Shown here in pieces: positions 23,901-36,584 of a stretch of DNA of 64,000 nt (position 1 is its first letter; each line of letters begins with the position of its first letter). The DNA lies in the NCBI GenBank assembly GCA_947471745.1, contig CANJKZ010001148.1:1858281-1922280 (forward strand), read 5' to 3'. A model generated the notes under the pieces. The model was not told the origin of the DNA and searched no databases. It was given only the letters and a program-made list of their open reading frames with translations. Origin of the DNA: Closterium sp. Naga37s-1 (lineage: Eukaryota > Streptophyta > Zygnematophyceae > Desmidiales > Closteriaceae). The translations under genes were made by a program, and so were the position numbers.

Positions 23901-25775
23901 ATGCACTTACTCTTGGTACCAACCATTCGTGTAAGTAACGCACTTACTCTTGGAACCAACCATACGGGTAAGTAACGCACTTACTCTTGGTACAAACCAT
24001 ATGGGTAAGTAATGCACTTACTCTTGGTACCAACCATATGGGTGAGTAATGCACTTTCTCCTGGTACCAACCATTCGTGTAAGTAACGCACTTACTCTTG
24101 GTACCAACTATATAGGAAAGTAACGCACTTATCCTTGGTACCAACCATTTGGGTAACTAACGCACCTACTCTTGGTACCAACCATATGGGTAAGTAACGC
24201 ACTTACTCTTGGTACCAACCATATCGGAAAGTAACGCATTTACCCTTGGTACCAACCATATGGGTAAATAACGGACTTACTCTTGGTACCAACCATACGG
24301 GTAAGTAATGCACTTACTCTTGGTACCAACCATTCGTGTAAGTAACGCAATTACTCTTGGAACCAACCATACGGGTAAGTAACGCACTTACTCTTGGTAC
24401 AAACCATATGGGTAAGTAACGCACTTACCCTTGGTACCAACCATATGGGTAACTAACGCACCTACTCTTGGTACCAACCATATGGGTGAGTAATGCACTT
24501 TCTCCTGGTACCAACCATTCGTGTAAGTAACGCACTTACTCTTGGTACCAACTATATTGGAAAGTAACGCACTTACCCTTGGTACCAACCATATGGGTAA
24601 CTAACGCACCTACTCTTGGTACCAACCATATGAGTAAGTAACGCACTTACTCTTGGTACCAACCATACGGGTAAGTAACGCACTTACTCTTGGTACCAAC
24701 CATACGGGTAAGTAACGCACTTATTCTTGGTACCAACCATACGGGTAAGTAACGCACTTACTCTTGGTACAAACCATATGGGTAAGTAACGCACTTACTC
24801 TTGGTACCAACTATTCGGGTAAGTAACGCCCTTACTCTTGGTACCCACCATACGGGTAAGTAACGCACTTACTCTTGGTACCAACCATACGGGTAAGTAA
24901 CGCACTTACCCTTGGTACCAACCATATGGGTAAGTAACGCACCTACTCTTGGTACAATCCATATGGGTATGTAACGCACTTACTCTTGGTACCAACCATA
25001 TCGGAAAGTAACGCATTTACCCTTGGTACCAACCATATGGGTAAATAACGGACTTACTCTTGGTACCAACCATACGGGTAAGTAATGCACTTACTCTTGG
25101 TACCAACCATACGGGTAAGTAACGCACTTATTCTTGGTACCAACCATACGGGTAAGTAACGCACTTACTCTTGGTACCAACCATACGGGTAAGTAACGCA
25201 CTTACTCTTGATACCAACCATATCGGAAAGTAACGCACTTACCCTAGGTACAAACCATATGGGTAAGTAACGCACTTACTCTTGGTACCAACTATTCGGG
25301 TAAGTAACGCCCTTACTCTTGGTACCCACCATACGGGTAAGTAACGCACTTACTCTTGGTACCAACCATACGGGTAAGTAACGCACTTACTCTTGGTACC
25401 AACCATACGGGTAAGTAACGCACTTATTCTTGGTACCAACCATACGGGTAAGTAACGCACTTACTCTTGGTACAAACCATATGGGTAAGTAACGTACTTA
25501 CTCTTGGTACCAACTATTCGGGTAAGTAACGCCCTTACTCTTGGTACCCACCATACGGGTAAGTAACGCACTTACTCTTGGTACCAACCATACGGGTAAG
25601 TAACGCACTTACCCTTGGTACCAACCATATGGGTAAGTAACGCACCTACTCTTGGTACAATCCATATGGGTATGTAACGCACTTACTCTTGGTACCAACC
25701 ATATCGGAAAGTAACGCATTTACCCTTGGTACCAACCATATGGGTAAATAACGGACTTACTCTTGGTACCAACCA
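20958..25775 (+). repeat. Segmental duplication, second copy
   Basis: Partner of 13.72-20.05 kb. The match starts at the CATATGGGTATGTTACG monomer near 20970 and persists to about 25.77 kb, where the partner continues with a different monomer. Rare changes such as GGAATCAACC (near 23694) and CTATATAGG (near 24108) are private to this copy. Confidence 0.82.
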
Positions 25776-25999
25776 TACGGGTAAGTAATGCACTTACTCT
25801 TGGTACCAACCATACGGGTAAGTAACGCACTTATTCTTGGTACCAACCATACGGGTAAGTAACGCACTTACTCTTGGTACCAACCATACGGGTAAGTAAC
25901 GCACTTACTCTTGATACCAACCATATCGGAAAGTAACGCACTTACCCTAGGTACAAACCATATGGGTAAGTAACGCACTTACTCTTGGTACCAACTATT

Positions 26000-28900
26000 C
26001 GGGTAAGTAACGCCCTTACTCGTGGTACCCACCATACGGGTAAGTAACGCACTTACTCTTGGTACCAACCATACGGGTAAGTAACGCACTTACTCTTGGT
26101 ACCAACCATACGGGTAAGTAACGCACTTATTCTTGGTACCAACCATACGGGTAAGTAACGCACTTACTCTTGGTACAAACCATATGGGTAAGTAACGCAC
26201 TTACTCTTGGTACCAACTATTCGGGTAAGTAACGCCCTTACTCTTGGTACCCACCATACGGGTAAGTAACGCACTTACTCTTGGTACCAACCATACGGGT
26301 AAGTAACGCACTTACCCTTGGTACCAACCATATGGGTAAGTAACGCACCTACTCTTGGTACAATCCATATGGGTATGTAACGCACTTACTCTTGGTACCA
26401 ACCATATCGGAAAGCAACGCATTTACCCTTGGTACCAACCATATGGGTAAATAACGGACTTACTCTTGGTACCAACCATACGGGTAAGTAATGCACTTAC
26501 TCTTGGTACCAACCATTTGTGTAAGTAACGCAATTACTCTTGGAACCAACCATACGGGTAAGTAACGCACTTACTCTTGGTACAAACCATATGGGTAAGT
26601 AATGCACTTACTCTTGGTACCAACCATATGGGTGAGTAATGCACTTTCTCCTGGTACCAACCATTCGTGTAAGTAACGCATTTACTCTTGGTACCAACCA
26701 TATGGGTAAGTAACGCACTTACCCTTGGTACCAACCATATGGGTAACTAACGCACCTACTCTTGGTACCAACCATATGGGTGAGTAATGCACTTTCTCCT
26801 GGTACCAACCATTCGTGTAAGTAACGCACTTACTCTTGGTACCAACTATATCGGAAAGTAACGCACTTACCCTTGGTACCAACCATATGGGTAAATAACG
26901 GACTTACTCTTGGTACCAACTATATCGGAAAGTAACGCACTTACCCTTGGTACCAACCATTTGGGTAACTAACGCACCTACTCTTGGTACCAACCATATG
27001 GGTAAGTAACGCACTTACTCTTGGTACCCACTATTCGGGTAAGTAACGCCCTTACTCTTAGTACCCACCATACGGGTAAGTAACGCACTTACTCTTGGTA
27101 CCAACCATACGGGTAAGTAACGCACTTACCCTTGGTACCAACCATATGGGTAAGTAACGCACCTACTCTTGGTACAATCCATATGGGTATGTAACGCACT
27201 TACTCTTGGTACCAACCATATCGGAAAGTAACGCATTTACCCTTGGTACCAACCATATGGGTAAATAACGGACTTACTCTTGGTACCAACTATATCGGAA
27301 AGTAACGCACTTACCCTTGGTACCAACCATTTGGGTAACTAACGCACCTACTCTTGGTACCAACCATATGGGTAAGTAACGCACTTACTCTTGGTACCAA
27401 CCATATCGGAAAGTAACGCATTTACCCTTGGTACCAACCATATTGGTAAATAACGGACTTACTCTTGGTACCAACCATACGGGTAAGTAATGCACTTACT
27501 CTTGGTACCAACCATTCGTGTAAGTAACGCAATTACTCTTGGAACCAACCATACGGGTAAGTAACGCACTAACTCTTGGTACAAACCATATGGGTAAGTA
27601 ATGCACTTACTCTTGGTACCAACCATATGGGTGAGTAATGCACTTTCTCCTGGTACCAACCATTCGTGTAAGTAACGCACTTACTCTTGGTACCAACCAT
27701 ATGGGTAACTAACGCACCTACTCTTGGTACCAACCATATGGGTGAGTAATGCACTTTCTCCTGGTACCAACCATTCGTGTAAGTAACGCACTTACTCTTG
27801 GTACCAACTATATCGGAAAGTAACGCACTTACCCTTGGTACCAACCATATGGGTAAATAACGGACTTACTCTTGGTACCAACTATATCGGAAAGTAACGC
27901 ACTTACCCTTGGTACCAACCATTTGGGTAACTAACGCACCTACTCTTGGTACCAACCATATGGGTAAGTAACGCACTTACTCTTGGTACCAACCATATCG
28001 GAAAGTAACGCATTTTCCCTTGGTACCAACCATATGGGTAAATAACGGACTTACTCTTGGTACCAACCATACGGGTAAGTAATGCACTTACTCTTGGTAC
28101 CAACCATTCGTGTAAGTAACGCAATTACTCTTGGAACCAACCATACGGGTAAGTAACGCACTTACTCTTGGTACAAACCATATGGGTAAGTAATGCACTT
28201 ACTCTTGGTACCAACCATACGGGTAAGTAACGCACTTATTCTTGGTACCAACCATACGGGTAAGTAACGCACTTACTCTTGGTACAAACCATATGGGTAA
28301 GTAACGCACTTACTCTTGGTACCAACTATTCGGGTAAGTAACGCCCTCACTCTTGGTACCCACCATACGGGTAAGTAACGCACTTACTCTTGGTACCAAC
28401 CATACGGGTAAGTAACGCACTTACCCTTGGTACCAACCATATGGGTAAGTAACGCACCTACTCTTGGTACAATCCATATGGGTATGTAACGCTCTTACTC
28501 TTGGTACCAACCATATTGGAAAGTAACGCATTTACCCTTGGTACCAACCATATGGGTAAATAACGGACTTACTCTTGGTACCAACTATATCGGAAAGTAA
28601 CGCACTTACCCTTGGTACCAACCATTTGGGTAACTAACGCACCTACTCTTGGTACCAACCATATGGGTAAGTAACGCACTTACTCTTGGTACCAACCATA
28701 TCGGAAAGTAACGCATTTACCCTTGGTACCAACCATATGGGTAAATAACGGACTTACTCTTGGTACCAACCATACGGGTAAGTAATGCACTTACTCTTGG
28801 TACCAACCATTCGTGTAAGTAACGCAATTACTCTTGGAACCAACCATACGGGTAAGTAACGCACTTACTCTTGGTACAAACCATATGGGTAAGTAATGCA

Positions 28901-31900
28901 CTTACTCTTGGTACCAACCATATGGGTGAGTAATGCACTTTCTCGTGGTACCAACCATTCGTGTAAGTAACGCACTTACTCTTGGTACCAACCATATGGG
29001 TAAGTAACGCACTTACCCTTGGTACCAACCATATGGGTAACTAACGCACCTACTCTTGGTACCAACCATATGGGTGAGTAATGCACTTTCTCCTGGTACC
29101 AACCATTCGTGTAAGTAACGCACTTACTCTTGGTACCAACTATATCGGAAAGTAACGCACTTACCCTTGGTACCAACCATATGGGTAACTAACGCACCTA
29201 CTCTTGGTACCAACCATATGAGTAAGTAACGCACTTACTCTTGGTACCAACCATACGGGTAAGTAACGCACTTACTCTTGGTACCAACCATACGGGTAAG
29301 TAACGCACTTATTCTTGGTACCAACCATACGGGTAAGTAACGCACTTACTCTTGGTACAAACCATATGGGTAAGTAACGCACTTACTCTTGGTACCAACT
29401 ATTCGGGTAAGTAACGCCCTTACTCTTGGTACCCACCATACGGGTAAGTAACGCACTTACTCTTGGTACCAACCATACGGGTAAGTAACGCACCTACTCT
29501 TGGTACAATCCATATGGGTATGTAACGCACTTACTCTTGGTACCAACCATACGGGTAAGTAACGCACTTACCCTTGGTACCAACCATATGGGTAAGTAAC
29601 GCACCTACTCTTGGTACAATCCATATGGGTATGTAACGCACTTACTCTTGGTACCAACCATATCGGAAAGTAACGCATCTACCCTTGGTACCAACCATAT
29701 GGGTAAATAACGGACTTACTCTTGGTACCAACCATACGGGTAAGTAATGCACTTACTCTTGGTACCAACCATACGGGTAAGTAACGCACTTATTCTTGGT
29801 ACCAACCATACGGGTAAGTAACGCACTTACTCTTGGTACCAACCATACGGGTAAGTAACGCACTTACTCTTGATACCAACCATATCGGAAAGTAACGCAC
29901 TTACCCTAGGTACCAACCATATGGGTAAGTAACGCACTTACTCTTGGTACCAACTATTCGGGTAAGTAACGCCCTTACTCTTGGTACAAACCATACGGGT
30001 AAGTTACGCACGTACTCTTGGTACCAACCATACGGGTAAGTAACGCCCTTACTCTTGGTACCAACCATACGGGTAAGTAACGCACTTACTCTTGGTACAA
30101 ACCATACGGGTAAGTAACGCATATACTCTTTGTACGAACCATACGGGTAAGTAACGCACTTACTCTTGGTACAGACCATACGGGTAAGTAACGCACTTAC
30201 TCTTGGTACCAACCATAAGACAAGCAACGCACCTACTCTTGGTACCAACCATACGGGTAAGTAACGCACTTACTCTTGGTACCAACCATTCGGGTAAGTA
30301 ACGCACTTATTCTTGGTACCAACCATACGGGTAAGTAACGCACTTACTCTTGGTACCAACCATACGCGTAAGTAACGCACTTACTCTTGGTACCAACCAT
30401 ACGGATAAGTAACGCACTTACCCTTGGTACCAACCATATGGGTAAGTAACGCACTTACTCTTGATACCAACCATATTGGAAAGAAACGCACTTACCCTAG
30501 GTACCAACCTTATGGGTAAGTAACGCACTTACTCTTGGTACAAACCATATGGGTAAGTAACGCACTTACTCTTGGTACCAACCAACGGGTAAGTAACGCA
30601 CTTACTCTTGGTACAAACCATACGGGTAAGTAATGCACTTACTCTTGGTACCAACCATACGGGTAAGTAACGCACTTACCCTTGGTACCAACCATATGGG
30701 TAAGTAACGCACCTACTCTTGGTACAATCCATATGGGTATGTAACGCACTTACTCTTGCTACCAACCATATCGGAAAGTAACGCATTTACCCTTCGTACC
30801 AACCATATGGGTAAATAACGGACTTACTCTTGGTACCAACCATACGGGTAAGTAATGCACTTACTCTTGGTACTAACCATTCGTGTAAGTAACGCACTTA
30901 CTCTTGGAACCAACCATACGGGTAAGTAACGCACTTACTCTTGGTACCAACCATACGGGTAAGTAACGCACTTATTCTTGGTACCAACCATACGGGTAAG
31001 TAACGCACTTACTCTTGGTACCAACCATATCAGAAAGTAACGCATTTACCCTTGGTACCAACCATATGGGTAAATAACGGACTTACTCTTGGTACCAACC
31101 ATACGGGTAAGTAATGCACTTACTCTTGGTACCAACCATTCGTGTAAGTAACGCACTTACTCTTGGAACCAACCATACGGGTAAGTAACGCACTTACTCT
31201 TGGTACAAACCATATGGGTAAGTAATGCACTTACTCTTGGTACCAACCATATGGGTGAGTAATGCACTTTCTCCTGGTACCAACCATTTGTGTAAGAAAC
31301 GCACTTACTCTTGGTACCAACTATATCGGAAAGTAACGCACTTACCCTTGGTACCAACCATTTGGGTAACTAACGCACCTACTCTTGGTACCAACCATAT
31401 GGGTAAGTAACGCACTTACTCTTGGTACCAACCATATCGGAAAGTAACGCATTTACCCTTGGTACCAACCATATGGGTAAATAACGGACTTACTCTTGGT
31501 ACCAACCATACGGGTAAGTAATGCACTTACTCTTGGTACCAACCATTCGTGTAAGTAACGCAATTACTCTTGGAACCAACCATACGGGTAAGTAACGCAC
31601 TTACTCTTGGTACAAACCATATGGGTAAGTAATGCACTTACTCTTGGTACCAACCATATGGGTGAGTAATGCACTTTCTCCTGGTACCAACCATTCGTGT
31701 AAGTAACGCACTTACTCCTGGTACCAACCATATGGGTAAGTAACGCACTTACCCTTGGTACCAACCATATGGGTAACTAACGCACCTACTCTTGGTACCA
31801 ACCATATGGGTGAGTAATGCACTTTCTCCTGGTACCAACCATTCGTGTAAGTAACGCACTTACTCTTGGTACCAACTATATCGGAAAGTAACGCACTTAC

Positions 31901-31980
31901 CCTTGGTACCAACCATATGGGTAACTAACGCACCTACTCTTGGTACCAACCATATGAGTAAGTAACGCACTTACTCTTGG
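26000..31980 (+). repeat. Segmental duplication with 12.2-kb offset, first copy
   Basis: Shares rare markers with 38.2-44.2 kb at a nearly constant offset of 12,208 bp (330 monomers; locally 12,172 or 12,245). Examples are CCATTTGTGTAAG (26516/38724), CATAAGACAAGCAACG (30214/42422), ACCAACCTTATGGG with GGAAAGAAACG (about 30480-30510/42688-42718), and CCAACGGGTAAG (30581/42789). Confidence 0.85.
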
Positions 31981-33366
31981 TACCAACCATACGGGTAAGT
32001 AACGCACTTACTCTTGGTACCAACCATACGGGTAAGTAACGCACTTATTCTTGGTACCAACCATACGGGTAAGTAACGCACTTACTCTTGGTACAAACCA
32101 TATGGGTAAGTAACGCACTTACTCTTGGTACCAACTATTCGGGTAAGTAACGCCCTTACTCTTGGTACCCACCATACGGGTCAGTAACGCACTTACTCTT
32201 GGTACCAACCATACGGGTAAGTAACGCACTTACCCTTGGTACCAACCATATGGGTAAGTAACGCACCTACTCTTGGTACAATCCATATGGGTATGTAACG
32301 CACTTACTCTTGGTACCAACCATATCGGAAAGTAACGCATTTACCCTTGGTACCAACCATATGGGTAAATAACGGACTTACTCTTGGTACCAACCATACG
32401 GGTAAGTAATGCACTTACTCTTGGTACCAACCATACGGGTAAGTAACGCACTTATTCTTGGTACCAACCATACGGGTAAGTAACGCACTTACTCTTGGTA
32501 CCAACCATACGGGTAAGTAACGCACTTACTCTTGATACCAACCATATCGGAAAGTAACGCACTTACCCTAGGTACCAACCATATGGGTAAGTAACGCACT
32601 TACTCTTGGTACAAACCATATGGGTAAGTAACGCACTTACTCTTGGTACCAACTATTCGGGTAAGTAACGCCCTTACTCTTGGTACCCACCATACGGGTA
32701 AGTAACGCACTTACTCTTGGTACAAACCATACGGGTAAGTAATGCACTTACTCTTGGTACCAACCATACGGGTAAGTAACGCACTTACCGTTGGTACCAA
32801 CCATATGGGTAAGTAACGCACCTACTCTTGGTACAATCCATATGGGTATGTAACGCACTTACTCTTGCTACCAACCATATCGGAAAGTAACGCATTTACC
32901 CTTCGTACCAACCATATGGGTAAATAACGGACTTACTCTTGGTACGAACCATACGAGTAAGTAATGCACTTACTCTTGGTACCAACCATTCGTGTAAGTA
33001 ACGCACTTACTCTTGGAACCAACCATACGGGTAAGTAACGCACTTACTCTTGGTACCAACCATACGGGTAACTAACGCACTTACTCTTGGTACCAACCAT
33101 ACGGGTAAGTAACGCACTTATTCTTGGTACCAACCATACGGGTAAGTAACGCACTTACTCTTGGTACCAACCATATGAGTAAGTAACGCACTTACTCTTG
33201 GTACCAACCATACGAGTAAGTAACGCACTTACTCTTGGTACCAACCATACGGGTAAGTAACGCACTTATTCTTGGTACCAACCATACGGGTAAGTAACGC
33301 ACTTACCCTTGGTACCAACCATATGGGTAAGTAAGGCACCTACTCTTGGTACAATCTATATGGGTA

Positions 33367-34994
33367 TGTAACGCACTTACTCTTGGTACCAACCATATCG
33401 GAAAGTAACGCATTTACCCTTGGTACCAACCATATGGGTAAATAACGGACTTACTCTTGGTACCAACCATACAGGTAAGTAATGCACTTACTCTTGGTAC
33501 CAACCATTCGTGTAAGTAACGCACTTACTCTTGGAACCAACCATACGGGTAAGTAACGCACTTACTCTTGGTACAAACCATATGGATAAGTAATGCACTT
33601 ACTCTTGGTACCAACCATATGGGTGAGTAATGCACTTTCTCCTGGTACCAACCATTCGTGTAAGTAACGCACTTACTCTTGGTACCAACTATATCGGAAA
33701 GTAACGCACTTACCCTTGGTACCAACCATATGGGTAACTAACGCACCTACTCTTGGTACCAACCATATGGGTAAGTAACGCACTTACTCTTGGTACCAAC
33801 CATATCGGAAAGTAACGCATTTACCCTTGGTACCAACCATACGGGTAAATAACGGACTTACTCTTGGTACCAACCATACGGGTAAGTAATGCACTTACTC
33901 TTGGTACCAACCATTCGTGTAAGTAACGCACTTACTCTTGGAACCAACCATACGGGTAAGTAACGCACTTACTCTTGGTACAAACCATATGGGTAAGTAA
34001 TGCACTTACTCTTGGTACCAACCATATGGGTGAGTAATGCACTTTCTCCTGGTACCAACCATTCGTGTTAGTAACGCACTTACTCTTGGTACCAACTATA
34101 TCGGAAAGTAACGCACTTACCCTTGGTACCAACCATTTGGGTAACTAACGCACCTACTCTTGGTACCAACCATATGGGTAAGTAACGCACTTACTCTTGG
34201 TACCAACCATATCGGAAAGTAACGCATTTACCCTTGGTACCAACCATATGGGTAAATAACGGACTTACTCTTGGTACCAACCATACGGGTAAGTAATGCA
34301 CTTACTCTTGGTACCAACCATTCGTGTAAGTAACGCACTTACTCTTGGAACCAACCATACGGGTAAGTAACGCACTTACTCTTGGTACAAACCATATGGA
34401 TAAGTAATGCACTTACTCTTGGTACCAACCATATGGGTGAGTAATGCACTTTCTCCTGGTACCAACCATTCGTGTAAGTAACGCACTTACTCTTGGTACC
34501 AACTATATCGGAAAGTAACGCACTTACCCTTGGTACCAACCATATGGGTAACTAACGCACCTACTCTTGGTACCAACCATATGGGTAAGTAACGCACTTA
34601 CTCTTGGTACCAACCATATCGGAAAGTAACGCATTTACCCTTGGTACCAACCATATGGGTAAATAACGGACTTACTCTTGGTACCAACCATACGGGTAAG
34701 TAATGCACTTACTCTTGGTACCAACCATTCGTGTAAGTAACGCACTTACTCTTGGAACCAACCATACGGGTAAGTAACGCACTTTCTCTTGGTACAAACC
34801 ATATGGGTAAGTAATGCACTTACTCTTGGTACCAACCATATGGGTGAGTAATGCACTTTCTCCTGGTACCAACCATTCGTGTAAGTAACGCACTTACTCT
34901 TGGTACCAACTATATCGGAAAGTAACGCACTTACCCTTGGTACCAACCATTTGGGTAACTAACGCACCTACTCTTGGTACCAACCATATGGGTA
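33367..34994 (+). repeat. 407-bp 11-mer higher-order repeat, four tandem copies
   Basis: AAATAACGGACTTAC recurs at 33440, 33847, 34254 and 34661, exactly 407 bp (11 x 37) apart. Monomer marks from that point are: 1 AAATAACGG; 2 TAATGC...CATTCGTG; 3 TTGGAACCAACC; 4 GGTACAAACC; 5 TAATGC...CATATGGG; 6 TGAGTAATGCACTTTCTCC...CATTCGTG; 7 ACTATATCGG; 8 AAAG...CCCTTGG...CATTTGGG (CATATGGG in some copies); 9 TAACTAACGCACC; 10 CATATCGG; 11 AAAG...CATTTACCC. The phase beginning at monomer 10 gives 1,628 bp, exactly four units. Copies differ at only a few bases. The same unit occurs scattered elsewhere from about 16.8 to 46.9 kb. Confidence 0.92.
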
Positions 34995-35399
34995 AGTAAC
35001 GCACTTACCCTTGGTACCAACCATATGGGTAACTAACGCACCTACTCTTGGTACCAACCATATGGGTGAGTAATGCACTTTCTCCTGGTACCAACCATTC
35101 GTGTAAGTAACGCACTTACTCTTGGTACCAACCATACAGGTAAGTAACGCAATTACTCTTGGTACCAACCATACGGGCAAGCAACGCACCTACTCTTGGT
35201 ACCAACCATACGGGTAAGTAACGCACTTATTCTTGGTACCAACCATACGGGTAAGTAACGCACTTACTCTTGGTACCAACCATACGGGTAAGTAACGTAC
35301 TTACTCTTGGTACAAACCATATGGGTAAGTAACGCACTTACTCTTGGTACCAACCATACGGGTAAGTAACGCACTTACTCTTGGTACCAACCATACGGG

Positions 35400-36300
35400 T
35401 AAGTAACGCACTTACTCTTGGTACCAACCATATCGGAAAGTAACGCACTTACCCTTGGGACCAACCATATGGGTAAATAACGCACTTACTCTTGGTACAA
35501 TCTATATGGGTATGTAACGCACTTACTGTTGGTACCAACCATATCGGAAAGTAACACACTTACCCTTGGTACCAACCATATGGGTAAGTAACACACTTAC
35601 TCTTGGTACCAGCCATACAGGTAAGTATCATACTTAGTGTTGGAACCAACCATACGGGTAAGTAACGCACTTACTCTTGGTACAAACCATATGGGTAAAT
35701 AATGCACTTACTCTTGGTACCAACTATATGGGTGAGTAATGCACTTTCTCCTGGTACCAACCATACGTGTAAGTAACGCACGTACCCTTGGTACCAACTA
35801 TATGGGTAACTAACGCACCTACTCTTGGTACCAACCATATGAGTAAGTAACGCACTTACTCTTGGTACAATCCATATGGGTATGTAACGCACTTACTCTT
35901 GCTACCAACCATATCGGAAAGTAACGCATTTACCCTTCGTACCAACCATATGGGTAAATAACGGACTTACTCTTGGTACCAACCATACGGGTAAGTAATG
36001 CACTTACTCTTGGTACCAACCATTCGTGTAAGTAACGCACTTACTCTTGGAACCAACCATACGGGTAAGTAACGCACTTACTCTTGGTACCAACCATACG
36101 GGTAAGTAACGCACTTATTCTTGGTACCAACCATACGGGTAAGTAACGCACTTACTCTTGGTACCAACCATATCGGAAAGTAACGCATTTACCCTTGGTA
36201 CCAACCATATGGGTAAATAACGGACTTACTCTTGGTACCAACCATACGGGTAAGTAATGCACTTACTCTTGGTACGAACCATTCGTGTAAGTAACGCACT
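35400..36300 (+). repeat. Mixed satellite segment after the 11-mer block
   Basis: No gene. Holds the rare markers CCCTTGGGACC (near 35452), TACAATCTATATGG (near 35488) and GTATCATACTTAG (35625), then a block resembling 30.7-31.1 kb and 23.5-23.9 kb. GTATCATACTTA recurs near 59048, linking this segment to the distal part of the window. Confidence 0.7.
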
Positions 36301-36584
36301 TACTCTTGGAACCAACCATACGGGTAAGTAACGCACTTACTCTTGGTACAAACCATATGGGTAAGTAATGCACTTACTCTTGGTACCAACCATATGGGTG
36401 AGTAATGCACTTTCTCCTGGTACCAACCATTCGTGTAAGTAACGCACTTACTCTTGGTACCAACTATATCGGAAAGTAACGCACTTACCCTTGGTACCAA
36501 CCATTTGGGTAACTAACGCACCTACTCTTGGTACCAACCATATGGGTAAGTAACGCACTTACTCTTGGTACCAACCATATCGGA

